A DNA stretch of 50,992 bases from an uncultured Spartobacteria bacterium (GTDB lineage Bacteria; Verrucomicrobiota; Verrucomicrobiia; Chthoniobacterales; Terrimicrobiaceae), in assembly GCA_937960895.1 (NCBI GenBank), contig CALCJD010000145.1, positions 1 through 50,992 on the forward strand. The letters are read 5' to 3'. Under the pieces are notes generated by a model that made no database searches, had not been told where the DNA came from, and saw only the letters and a program-made list of their open reading frames with translations. The first letter of the stretch is position 1; the number at the start of each line of letters is the position of its first letter. Below, one piece after another: positions 15,936-23,645 of this stretch. Both the position numbers and the translations under genes were made by a program.

Positions 15936-15943
15936 ACCGCAAA
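15922..15943. promoter_or_regulatory. LacI-type palindromic operator
   Basis: A 22-bp palindrome, tttgcggt, aacgta, accgcaaa, in which ten of eleven pairs match and the centre is CG, as in typical LacI-family operators. It ends five bases before the ATG of a LacI-family gene, so autoregulation is the simplest reading. I found no second copy upstream of the downstream exported-protein genes. Confidence 0.7.
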
Positions 15944-15948
15944 CATAA

Positions 15949-17001
15949 ATGCAAGAGCCCACCCAGACATTGCCTGAGCGTGTCACGCTCAAAGACATTG
16001 CAGCCCGTGCGGGAGTGGCGGTGACGACCGTTTCCTCCGCGCTGCATCGGAACGGACGGGTAAGTGAGAAGCTGCGTCAGTCCATTCAGGCGCTGGCCCG
16101 GGAGATGGGTTACGAGCCGAAAATGGCGGCCCGGCTGTTGCGGTCCAATACCACGGGTCACATCGGCCTGTTGTTGCCCGGGCGCATTGCGGGGGACATT
16201 GGCGAGTCGGGTCACGCCGGGCCGATCCTGAGCAATTTTGTGCGCGCCTGTGAGCAGCGTGACATCCCGTACCATGTGGAAATCGTCAACGTGAAGGAGG
16301 ACTTTGAGCCGCCCCGCCAGGTTGCCGGCGGACTGGTTGATGGGGTGCTGATGGGCGGGTACATCGACGAGCGGCTCAACGCTTGGCTGGAGGCCCGCGG
16401 TTTTCCATGGGTGAGCGTCGACGAGATGGCCAACTACTGTGTGCTGTCAGCGAATGACGAGGGCATGTATCAGGCCGTGCAGAGACTGGCGGCGTTGGGA
16501 CACCGGAGATTTGCTTATGTCGGGCGTCCCGACGTTCATCTGTCGCACCGGCTGGCGCTGGATGGTTTCAACAAGGCGGTGGCCGATTTCCGCCTGGATT
16601 TCCGGCCGGAAAGGGATCAGAGAATATTCAGCGAGTCTCTGCGTCCCGAGCTGTTGCAAAAGGCCTCGGAGTGGGCGGGGGAAATCCTGACCCGTCCGGA
16701 TCGTCCCACGGCCATCCTTTGTCATGACATGGTGCTGGCGCGGGGAATTTGCTACTCAGCCCTGCGTCATGGACTCGACGTACCGCGCGATCTCAGTCTG
16801 GTCGCGGTGGGTACCGCGGTCGACGCCGAAAAGGCCCTGCCCTGCCTGAGCACCATCGAGGTGAATTTCGAGAACATCGTCGATCAGGCGGTGAGTCTGC
16901 TTGTGCGGAAGCTTCGCAAGGAACCGGCCATGCAGGAGGCGCAAATCCGCCGCGTGGTGCCCCAGTTGGTGATGCGGCAGACCGTGGCGCCGCCGCCATA
17001 A
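15949..17001 (+). CDS. LacI-family transcriptional regulator
   Basis: The 350-residue protein has an N-terminal LacI helix-turn-helix (VTLKDIAARAGVAVTTVSSA, residues 13-32, with hinge region AARLLRSN) and a periplasmic-binding-like effector domain. The latter includes LVDGVLMGGYID, DEMANYCVLSANDEGM and a C-terminal LSTIEVNFENIVDQAV. It should bind a sugar or sugar derivative and control nearby uptake or surface genes. A palindrome fitting its own operator lies immediately before the start codon. The following genes encode exported proteins and a GH42-like lipoprotein, so its effector is probably a plant- or polysaccharide-derived sugar. Confidence 0.93.
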   Translation: MQEPTQTLPERVTLKDIAARAGVAVTTVSSALHRNGRVSEKLRQSIQALAREMGYEPKMAARLLRSNTTGHIGLLLPGRIAGDIGESGHAGPILSNFVRACEQRDIPYHVEIVNVKEDFEPPRQVAGGLVDGVLMGGYIDERLNAWLEARGFPWVSVDEMANYCVLSANDEGMYQAVQRLAALGHRRFAYVGRPDVHLSHRLALDGFNKAVADFRLDFRPERDQRIFSESLRPELLQKASEWAGEILTRPDRPTAILCHDMVLARGICYSALRHGLDVPRDLSLVAVGTAVDAEKALPCLSTIEVNFENIVDQAVSLLVRKLRKEPAMQEAQIRRVVPQLVMRQTVAPPP

Positions 17002-17050
17002 CCCTCGCCCATTCCATTTCATCCCAACAACAATCCATCCAACACCCTCC

Positions 17051-17812
17051 ATGCAAACTCTTGGAAACCCCATGAATCTTCCCCGAATGGTGGCCGCGCT
17101 GGCAATTGCTTCCGGCCTCTTTTGCACCGCGTCCGCGCGCGCGGATGTGCTGCTTTTTGACGACTTCTCCGATGGCAACTATACGAGCAATCCGGCGTGG
17201 ACCGTGACGCAGGGCGAGTGGACCGTCAGCGATGATGCCGTGCACACCGCCGGCACGGCCGCGAACGCCTATCTGCGCACCCAGGATTTCACCGCCATCA
17301 CCAATGGAGCCTTCACCTTCACCCTGGATGTGAAGTTCTCCTCCTCCACGGTCACGGGCGACAACCGCTTTTACCTGCGGATGCGTGATTCCACGAACGG
17401 CTTTTCCGGCTATGAGCTGGCCATTGCCCAAGGAACCATGGCCAACACCAACATCAACCTGCTGGGAACCGCCACCATCGGTACGCAGACCAAAACCTCC
17501 TCTCCCTACACGTTTCCTCTCGACACCTATGTGACCATCACTTGGGAGCGTCTCGCCTCGGGGGCCATGACGGTGTACGTGGGCGATCAATTGTACATCA
17601 GCGTGGATGCCAGTTCGATCGCGAGGTTCGACACTCTCGAGATTGGCGGGCGTGTCGGCATTGGCAATCCGGTGACGACGATTTACCACTATTCCTTCAC
17701 CAACATAGAACTCAGCTCGGTGCCGGAACCGGGTTCGCTCGGACTGATGCTCGGCGGAGCGGGGGCCTTCCTGCTGGCGGCCACCCGTCGACGCCGCATG
17801 GGGAGGTGTTAA
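17051..17812 (+). CDS. PEP-CTERM sorting-domain protein with LamG/concanavalin-like domain
   Basis: The 253-residue protein has a signal peptide (MVAALAIASGLFCTASARAD), a beta-sandwich-like domain of about 170 residues starting LLFDDFSDGNY and containing RFYLRMRDS, and a C-terminal PEP-CTERM tail: VPEPGSLGLMLGGAGAFLL followed by Arg-rich TRRRR. The PEP-CTERM tail directs processing by an exosortase and surface display together with exopolysaccharide. ATG 17072 gives a cleaner signal peptide than ATG 17051. It lies 50-70 bases after the lacI-type gene. The beta-sandwich is closely related to that of the next protein. Binding of a glycan is plausible but unproven. Confidence 0.85.
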   Translation: MQTLGNPMNLPRMVAALAIASGLFCTASARADVLLFDDFSDGNYTSNPAWTVTQGEWTVSDDAVHTAGTAANAYLRTQDFTAITNGAFTFTLDVKFSSSTVTGDNRFYLRMRDSTNGFSGYELAIAQGTMANTNINLLGTATIGTQTKTSSPYTFPLDTYVTITWERLASGAMTVYVGDQLYISVDASSIARFDTLEIGGRVGIGNPVTTIYHYSFTNIELSSVPEPGSLGLMLGGAGAFLLAATRRRRMGRC

Positions 17813-17839
17813 ATTGCTTCGCACGCGAGATCACCCCGG

Positions 17840-18508
17840 ATGATGAAAAGACCTTCCCTCTTCCTCCTGTCCCTTCTGGCCGCGCTGGCGCTTTCGCCGG
17901 CGGGGCATGGGGCCGGTGACGTCCTTTTTTCGGAGGATTTTTCCGGGGATCTCTCGAAATGGACTCCGCTGAAGGCGAGTGCGCCGTGGGAAATCTCGGA
18001 CGGGGCGGTGGTTTCGTCGGGAACGGTGATCTTTGACGTGCTGGAAACACGCAGTTTTGTCCCGATCACCGACGGGTCCTTTGACTTCCGGGTGGAAGTG
18101 AGGTTCGAGTCGGCCATGAAAAGCCCCAACAACCGCTTTTTCCTGCGCATGCGCGACAGTGAGTCGGGGAACCAAGGGTACGAGGTCGTGGTGGCGCAGG
18201 GAACCTCCGGCAACACGCTGATGACGGAGATCAAGGCGGAGAAATCCCTGAGCCAGACGCTGGAGTCGGAGCCGTTTGTTTTTCCGACGGATGACTTCGT
18301 GCCGATTCGCTGGGTGCGGGACAAGAAGGGTCGGCAGCAACTCTTCGTCGATGGGGTGCTTTACCTCCAGGCGGAAGGCGGCGCGCCCAGCAGCTTCAAC
18401 AAACTCGTCCTCGGCACGCGTTCCTACGTGGAGGCGGCGGGGGAAACGTCCCCGATGAGACATTATTTTCGCAACGTGGAACTGAAGGAAGGGCCCGACT
18501 CTCTTTGA
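17840..18508 (+). CDS. Exported LamG-like protein, paralogue of the preceding gene
   Basis: The 222-residue protein has a signal peptide (FLLSLLAALALSPAGHGAG) and a domain that mirrors its neighbour: LFSEDFSGDLSKW against LFDDFSDGNYTSN, and RFFLRMRDSESGNQGYEVVV against RFYLRMRDSTNGFSGYELAI. It lacks the PEP-CTERM tail, so it should be released or stay in the periplasm while its neighbour is anchored. The pair probably arose by tandem duplication. It starts 27 bases after the previous stop and is most likely cotranscribed. Confidence 0.82.
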   Translation: MMKRPSLFLLSLLAALALSPAGHGAGDVLFSEDFSGDLSKWTPLKASAPWEISDGAVVSSGTVIFDVLETRSFVPITDGSFDFRVEVRFESAMKSPNNRFFLRMRDSESGNQGYEVVVAQGTSGNTLMTEIKAEKSLSQTLESEPFVFPTDDFVPIRWVRDKKGRQQLFVDGVLYLQAEGGAPSSFNKLVLGTRSYVEAAGETSPMRHYFRNVELKEGPDSL

Positions 18509-18540
18509 TCCCAATCCGCCGCCATGGTGGCTCCTGAAGA

Positions 18541-19242
18541 ATGATCCCCCCTCACTGCCGTTTTCGCACGCGATGCGCCGCAGCCTTCACCTTGGTTGAG
18601 ACCCTGGCCGTTGTTGCGGTCATTGCCGTCCTGGCGGCTCTGCTGGTGCCCACTGCGACAAAGCAAATCCGACGTGCGCAGGAGGCGGGTTGCCTGAACA
18701 ACCTGCGGCAAATCGGGGTGGCGACGGAGATGTTTCTGCAGGATCACGAGGGCTACATGCCTGACGTGAACTGGTGGGCGCAGGAGCTGCTGCCGTACGG
18801 GAACGAAACGGGCCGGGAGAAAAACATCTTCTGGTGTCCGGCGGCGACAAGGAAGGACGCCCCTTTGAATGCCAGTGGCAATCTGGGACGTTACGAGGAT
18901 GGCGCGATCATTCCCATCGCGTATGGGATCAACGGCAACTATCCGAGCAACAACGGACAGATCCTGGTGGGAAACCGCGGCACACGTGTGCCCGAACGTC
19001 GCAAGCTGACGGTGCCCGATCCACAGAAGACGGTGATTTTCCTCGATGGTGCGGGCGGTTTTGCAAACATCTTCTTCGACACCCCCGCTCGCATCTCGCG
19101 ACGCCACGCGCGGTCCGAGGATGCCAACCGCATGCAGGTGAATGCCCTTTTTGTCGACGGTCATGTTGCACCGCTCGACATGGAATACAGCACCGCGCCG
19201 CGCTCCCCCTGGCGGGCCACGTTTGACACCGTCTGGAAGTAG
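18541..19242 (+). CDS. Type II secretion/pilin-like protein (prepilin cleavage domain, C-terminal DG motif)
   Basis: The 233-residue protein starts with a prepilin-type leader and hydrophobic helix: AAFTLVETLAVVAVIAVLAA, with Glu at the fifth position after the cleavage site (FTLVE). The C-terminus has HARSEDANRMQVNALFVDGH, the H-x9-DG type motif common in PVC-group pseudopilin proteins. Such proteins are processed by a prepilin peptidase and inserted in the inner membrane. Many copies occur per genome in this phylum, often beside surface-sugar genes. It lies 32 bases after the LamG-like gene and 27 bases before the lipoprotein gene. Confidence 0.9.
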   Translation: MIPPHCRFRTRCAAAFTLVETLAVVAVIAVLAALLVPTATKQIRRAQEAGCLNNLRQIGVATEMFLQDHEGYMPDVNWWAQELLPYGNETGREKNIFWCPAATRKDAPLNASGNLGRYEDGAIIPIAYGINGNYPSNNGQILVGNRGTRVPERRKLTVPDPQKTVIFLDGAGGFANIFFDTPARISRRHARSEDANRMQVNALFVDGHVAPLDMEYSTAPRSPWRATFDTVWK

Positions 19243-19269
19243 TCCGGACGTCCGTTTTTTGAATCAGGC

Positions 19270-22089
19270 ATGAAAAAAACGATGTTCCTTTGTTGCGTCG
19301 TGCTGTCGGTTCTTCCGGCGTGCGACGCTCCCCACCGCAAGGCGGATCCGCGCGAGGTGAGGCAGATTCCGCCCGGGCCGTGGTTTCAGCCGGAGGAATA
19401 TCTCTGGGTTCTGCAAAAAGTGGACACCGGAGCCCGAAAAGGGATGTCCACGCCCTGGCGGACGACGGTGACGGACGGGCGCACCAAGGACATCGTGCTC
19501 GACTGGAAGGATCTCACGGACCGGACGGAGTGGAAACGGGCGAGCATCCAGATTTCGCGGGCGGCGGATGTCGAGCCGTTCTTCGGACGCGAATTCACCC
19601 ACGCCGGGGAGCCCGCCGTGCTGCCCCCGCTGCCCCGGGGGGGCTATTGGCTCACCGTGAAAACCTTCGGGGACGGACTGACCGGCTTTTACCGATTGTA
19701 TCTGAACGTGCTGGAGTCGCCGCTTGCCGGGAACGACTTACCGGACGCGCCGCTTGCCAGCCTGCGGGCGAGGGGCGGACAGGATGGAAACGTGGTGGTT
19801 TCGGGGTGGAATCCCTCCGTCGGGGAAGCCTCCCTGCGGGTGAAGGTCGGCACGGTGGAGGGGGATGCGGTGAGTGAAAAAAATGTGCCCCTTCCGACGG
19901 GCGGGAAGGAGGTGACGATTCCGGTGGACGAGGCACAGCCGGGAAGGACGCTGGTCGTGGGGGTCGAACTGACGAAAGACGGACGGGTGCTGGATCGGAC
20001 GGAAACCTGGCTGGCGGTGCCGGGAGATTATCCCGCCGCGCCGCAGTGGCCGACGGATGCGCCTCCGCAGAATGTCTTTGATTATCCGGCGGGCGAGACG
20101 GTTTCGAGCGCGGCCCCGTTCCAAGAACAACGGACCGGACTCGATGAACAACTGCGCACCATGGCGGAACGCGGCAGCGGGACCGTGCAGCTCTGGCTGC
20201 AGTGGGGCAAAATCGAACCGTTGGGCGGAGCGCGGGATTGGAGTAATCTGGATGCCTATGTGGCCTACCTGACCGAACGGAAGATCCCCTTCACCCTAGC
20301 CTCGATTGGCAGTGTACTCTTTGGCAACGGCCCGGAACGGGTGTGGGGCGAGTGGGCGATGAACGACCGGGGGGAATATGCACTCTGGCGCAAGCTGCCG
20401 ATGACAAGCCCCACGTCACCCACCTACCACCGGGAGGCGCCCGAATTCGTTCGGGCCGTCATCGAACGATACAAGGGAAATCCGTATCTGGCGGGTTATG
20501 TCACGCTGAACCAGGGACTCGACAGCGGAATCTTTCAGGACCAGCACGAAACGCTCATGGATTACTCGGCGTCGGCGCGGGAGTCCTTCCGGGGCTTTCT
20601 CAGGCAGCGTTACGGCACGCTCGACAAACTCAATGCCGCATGGGGTGTGGAGTGGAAACACTGGGACGATATCCTGCCGCCCCGTCCCGAGCTCGAGCGG
20701 GAAGTCAATCTGACCCCCGCCTGGAAGGACTGGACGGCCTGGAAGTTGCAGACCTACCGCGCCGTGTCGGTGGAGCTTTTTGAACCTCTCTTTGCCGAAT
20801 TGGACCCCGCCCGGCCCGTCGTGCATTACACGGCGAAGACCGGACCCTTTGAATATCTCTTTCCCGGCCTGAAGGTGCGCCAGTGGGCCACGGCGGATGG
20901 GGCGGGGGAGGACTACCGCATGGGCCGCATCAACGGCATCACGAAAAACTGGGGCCTGTGGCGCCAGACCGAGTCGCACGAGGTGCCTCCGGCCAATCTG
21001 CGCTACATGATGGACATGTGGGCGGCGGCCTTGCGCAATGGCGGCGGGTTGATCCGGTTCAACTTGGTCTTCAACTCCCAGCCCCGCCACTTCCTCACCG
21101 TCTATCCGCAAAATGAGGCCCTGAAAAAGACGATGGAATGGTGGGGCTCCACGGCCGCCCTGCGGGACAAGCTGGCGTCGTCTACGACCACGCCCCCGGA
21201 GACGGGGGTGGTCCTTTCCTGGGCGGACCAGCTTTACCGGAATCGGGTCTGGCGCTGGTACACACTGCCGGGGGACCGGGCCGATGCGATGACGCGGGAG
21301 CAGGGATTTCTTCCCGTGAAATGGTTGACGGAATGGACACCCGACGCGGCGTGGCAGGGCCTCAGGCGCGTATTGGTTCCCCAAGATGCGAGGGTGTGGG
21401 ATCCGGCCCTGCGGGAAAAGCTGGCCCGGTTTGTCCGGGAAGGCGGACATCTCATTCTCTGGGGACGCGCAGGACAATTCGCGGCCGATACGGGAACGGA
21501 TACCTTTGCGGGGCTCCGCGATTTGGGGGCACCGGAGCTTACGGTGATCCCGTTGCCCAATGCCCCGCTGCGGACGGTGCAATATGGGGGGGAACGTTTC
21601 TCCGTGGCACCGGCGGTATCCGTTGCCGGCGCTCCGGCCGGGGCGAGGATCACCGCCGATGGCGAGAATCGTCCGGTGGTGGTGGAGTGGCCCTTGGAAA
21701 AGGGCCGGGTGACCTGGTGTCTGTCGGAAACGGATGATGAATCGGAACGGTTGGTTGCCGCGGTCTTGAAGCAGGACGGGACCCCCCGCGAGGTGATCAC
21801 CACGGATGCCCGCGTCGACGGGTTCATGGTTGTTCAGGACGGGACGAGGTATGTGATTCTCAATCGCTATCTGGGTTTCGGCAAAAAGGCGGCGGATGTC
21901 CCCGCGAATACGACGGTGAAGCTGCCCGCATTGACCGGCGGCGGGGAATGGCTCGTGCGCCGTCTTGTGCCTGCGGCGGAGGAACAGAGATTCACCACCG
22001 AACAACTGGCGACAACCGGCTGGAAGGCCCAGCTTCTGCCCTCCGAGATGCAGGTCTACGAAATCGTGCCGGCCCCCGCGGGGCAATAG
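19270..22089 (+). CDS. GH42-like (beta-galactosidase-fold) lipoprotein
   Basis: The 939-residue protein has a lipoprotein signal (lipobox LPAC, Cys18). It has a TIM-barrel-like part, about residues 280-640, with GH42-type markers (LRQRYGTLDKLNAAWGVEW, WDDILPPRPELER). A C-terminal domain, about 660-800, resembles the GH42 trimerisation domain (VREGGHLILWGRAGQFAAD). A GH42 enzyme would cleave beta-galactosides or similar. At the expected acid/base site the sequence reads LNQGLDSG (Asn414-Gln415) where active members have NE, so it may be inactive or use another residue. Glu568 (RQTESHEVPP) is a candidate nucleophile. It is the last gene of the LacI-led cassette. An alternative is an unrelated TIM-barrel glycosidase. 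Confidence 0.72.
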   Translation: MKKTMFLCCVVLSVLPACDAPHRKADPREVRQIPPGPWFQPEEYLWVLQKVDTGARKGMSTPWRTTVTDGRTKDIVLDWKDLTDRTEWKRASIQISRAADVEPFFGREFTHAGEPAVLPPLPRGGYWLTVKTFGDGLTGFYRLYLNVLESPLAGNDLPDAPLASLRARGGQDGNVVVSGWNPSVGEASLRVKVGTVEGDAVSEKNVPLPTGGKEVTIPVDEAQPGRTLVVGVELTKDGRVLDRTETWLAVPGDYPAAPQWPTDAPPQNVFDYPAGETVSSAAPFQEQRTGLDEQLRTMAERGSGTVQLWLQWGKIEPLGGARDWSNLDAYVAYLTERKIPFTLASIGSVLFGNGPERVWGEWAMNDRGEYALWRKLPMTSPTSPTYHREAPEFVRAVIERYKGNPYLAGYVTLNQGLDSGIFQDQHETLMDYSASARESFRGFLRQRYGTLDKLNAAWGVEWKHWDDILPPRPELEREVNLTPAWKDWTAWKLQTYRAVSVELFEPLFAELDPARPVVHYTAKTGPFEYLFPGLKVRQWATADGAGEDYRMGRINGITKNWGLWRQTESHEVPPANLRYMMDMWAAALRNGGGLIRFNLVFNSQPRHFLTVYPQNEALKKTMEWWGSTAALRDKLASSTTTPPETGVVLSWADQLYRNRVWRWYTLPGDRADAMTREQGFLPVKWLTEWTPDAAWQGLRRVLVPQDARVWDPALREKLARFVREGGHLILWGRAGQFAADTGTDTFAGLRDLGAPELTVIPLPNAPLRTVQYGGERFSVAPAVSVAGAPAGARITADGENRPVVVEWPLEKGRVTWCLSETDDESERLVAAVLKQDGTPREVITTDARVDGFMVVQDGTRYVILNRYLGFGKKAADVPANTTVKLPALTGGGEWLVRRLVPAAEEQRFTTEQLATTGWKAQLLPSEMQVYEIVPAPAGQ

Positions 22090-22462
22090 GGTGCAGAATT
22101 CGCAGATACACCTTCTCCCGCCGCAGGATGTGCCTCGAACTCCTCATTCGTCCTGATTTCTTTAGAACGCGCCCCCGCGCGATCAGCCCGACCGGTGGCG
22201 AGCCCAAACGGAAGGCCTCCTTCCGGCGGTACCGATCCTTCCCGCATTCCTTTTTTTTGCAGATGGAAAGTGGGAGGAGAGTTGAAAGCGCTGAGGCCAT
22301 TGCGGCGGTGCGTGGCGTGGAGGCGCTTTTTGTCGGTCCGACAGATTTGAAATTGAGCCTGCAGGCCGGTGACAGGAGGGATCGGCGGGTTGGCAATTTT
22401 CCGGAAAATCCGGCCTCCCACTTCACCCGCGACCCGGTGATCGTTTGTTGATCCGGGAAAGA
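22090..22462. other. Decayed stretch between lipoprotein gene and tRNA-Leu
   Basis: The 373-bp stretch has no intact gene. It holds a perfect 7-bp hairpin cggaagg, cct, ccttccg at 22209-22225, a T8 run at 22251-22258, a fragment of an HpaI-type aldolase (22254-22371) and a 12-bp palindrome TTTTCCGGAAAA at 22397-22408. The DNA lies directly downstream of the 3' end of tRNA-Leu, a common site of insertion and loss. Confidence 0.5.
22254..22371 (+). pseudogene. Fragment of an HpcH/HpaI-family aldolase gene
   Basis: The frame encodes FFLQMES, then RRVESAEAIAAVRGVEALFV followed by GPTDLKLSL. This matches the family pattern of HpcH/HpaI aldolases around the Q-x-E metal ligand (Q-MES) and the GP-x-DLS-x-SL turn. 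Upstream and downstream sequence in this frame shows no further family features, so only about 39 residues of a normal 250-residue enzyme remain. HpaI aldolases cleave 2-keto-3-deoxy sugar acids, which fits a sugar-use region. It is best read as a remnant of a lost gene. Confidence 0.62.
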
Positions 22463-22595
22463 TGGTGCCGGCGGCGGGATTCGAACCCGCACTCTGGTTT
22501 CCCAAAAACGGATTTTAAGTCCGTTGCGTCTGCCATTTCGCCACGCCGGCGGCGTGTTTTCCGGAAAGGGGGGATTTATCCACAGTTTCCGGAAA
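22397..22595. repeat. Three copies of the palindrome TTTCCGGAAA around tRNA-Leu
   Basis: TTTCCGGAAA occurs at 22398-22407 (extended to 12 bp), 22558-22567 and 22586-22595. The first is downstream and the other two upstream of the minus-strand tRNA-Leu gene. Spacing between the last two is 28 bp. I have not found other copies in the window by eye. Confidence 0.7.
22463..22550 (-). tRNA. tRNA-Leu (anticodon UAA)
   Basis: The reverse complement begins GCCGGCGTGGCGAAATGGC, has an anticodon arm ACGGA, CTTAAAA, TCCGT with UAA as anticodon, a long variable arm (about 16 nt, class II tRNA), a T arm with GGTTCGAATCC and a perfectly paired 7-bp acceptor stem ending CGCCGGC. The discriminator A and CCA are encoded. 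UUA leucine codons are rare in DNA this rich in G+C, so this is a minor tRNA. Confidence 0.97.
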
Positions 22596-22626
22596 TTGGC
22601 ACCGCTTTTTCGCGGCGGGGGCGGCG

Positions 22627-23643
22627 CTATTTCGACGTGCCGCTGAGCTTTTGCAGGGCGCGGAGGGGTTCGAGGGCGGCGCCGGAGGCGAGGGTTTCCG
22701 AGGCCAGGGCCAGGGCGTCGGAAACCGAGCCGGCCCGTCCGGCCACGACGAGGGCGCAGGCGGAATTGAGGGCGACGATGTCCCGTTTGGGTCCGCTCTG
22801 CCGTCCGGCCAGCAGGTCTTCCAGCAGTGCGGCGTTTTCGTCGGCGGTGCCGCCGAGAAGATCCTCACGGCGGGCGGCGGGGAGGCCGAGCTCCGAAGGG
22901 TCGAGGTGCCAGTTGCGGATGGCCCCATTTTCCACGCCATGGATCTCGGTCGGACCGAGGGTGGAAATTTCATCCAGGGCTCCGGCGCCGTGAACCGCCC
23001 AGGCGCGTTGCCGGCCCAGCAGCGAAAAGACTTCCGCGTAGGCGGGAAGGAGGGCCGGATTGAAGACGCCGGCGAGCTGAAAATCCGGCCGGGCCGGATT
23101 CAGGAGCGGTCCAAGCATGTTGAAGATGGACGAGGATCCCTGCTCCGCGAGCGCCTTGCGCACGGGGGCGACGGCTTTGAAGGTGGGGTGATGGTGCGGG
23201 GCGAAAAGGAATGTGCAGCCCGCGGCGTCGAGGGATTCGGCGGGAGGCAGGTCGAGGCGGACGCCCAGGGATTCGAGCACGTCCGCCCCGCCGCTTTTCG
23301 AGGTGATGCCGCGATTGCCGTGTTTGACCACCCGGGCTCCGCAGGCGGCGACCACAAACATGACCGCGGTCGAGACGTTGAACAAACCGGCGCGATCGCC
23401 TCCGGTGCCGCAGACATCGAGCAGTCCGGGTCCGAGGTCGGCGGGCACGGCCCGGGTGAGCAGCACCCGGACAAAGGCGGCGATTTCCTCCGGGGTTTCC
23501 CCCTTGCGGTGCAGGGCGAGAAGGAAGTCCGCGCGTTCCTCAAGGGAGCGGTTTTCGTCAAAAAGCGCGTCGCAGGCGACGGTGACGTCCTGCGCGGTGA
23601 GGGGAACGGCTTCTCGGAGTTTTTCAGTAAGAGTGGAAAGCAC
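22627..23643 (-). CDS. trpD: Anthranilate phosphoribosyltransferase
   Basis: The 338-residue protein carries the family motifs CGTGGDR (residues 78-84; the usual Gly after GTGGD is Arg), FNVST and KHGNRGITSKSGGADVLE for phosphoribosyl-pyrophosphate and magnesium binding. Others are HHPTFKAVAPVRKAL and FNMLGPLLNPA. It transfers phosphoribose to anthranilate in tryptophan synthesis. It starts with GTG and follows the EamA transporter gene by two bases, so the three minus-strand genes form one operon. The other trp genes are not in the window. The length is normal. A short gap separates it from tRNA-Leu downstream. Confidence 0.96.
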   Translation of the reverse strand: MLSTLTEKLREAVPLTAQDVTVACDALFDENRSLEERADFLLALHRKGETPEEIAAFVRVLLTRAVPADLGPGLLDVCGTGGDRAGLFNVSTAVMFVVAACGARVVKHGNRGITSKSGGADVLESLGVRLDLPPAESLDAAGCTFLFAPHHHPTFKAVAPVRKALAEQGSSSIFNMLGPLLNPARPDFQLAGVFNPALLPAYAEVFSLLGRQRAWAVHGAGALDEISTLGPTEIHGVENGAIRNWHLDPSELGLPAARREDLLGGTADENAALLEDLLAGRQSGPKRDIVALNSACALVVAGRAGSVSDALALASETLASGAALEPLRALQKLSGTSK

Positions 23644-23645
23644 AG

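Larger units (their letters stand above)
15675..15948. promoter_or_regulatory. Spacer between cls and the lacI-type gene
   Basis: This 274-bp region has much lower G+C than its surroundings from about 15785 onward. It contains a LacI-type palindrome at 15922-15943 and a TTGACA box at 15907-15912. A reading frame on the minus strand runs through it from 15878 into the antisense of cls; I do not recognise its product and treat it as chance. Confidence 0.5.

Noticed and set aside
22576..22584. Perfect DnaA box TTATCCACA between trpD and tRNA-Leu
   Set aside because: A single 9-mer is expected about once in every two such windows by chance. There is no cluster, no AT-rich unwinding region and no dnaA or dnaN gene, so it is not an origin.
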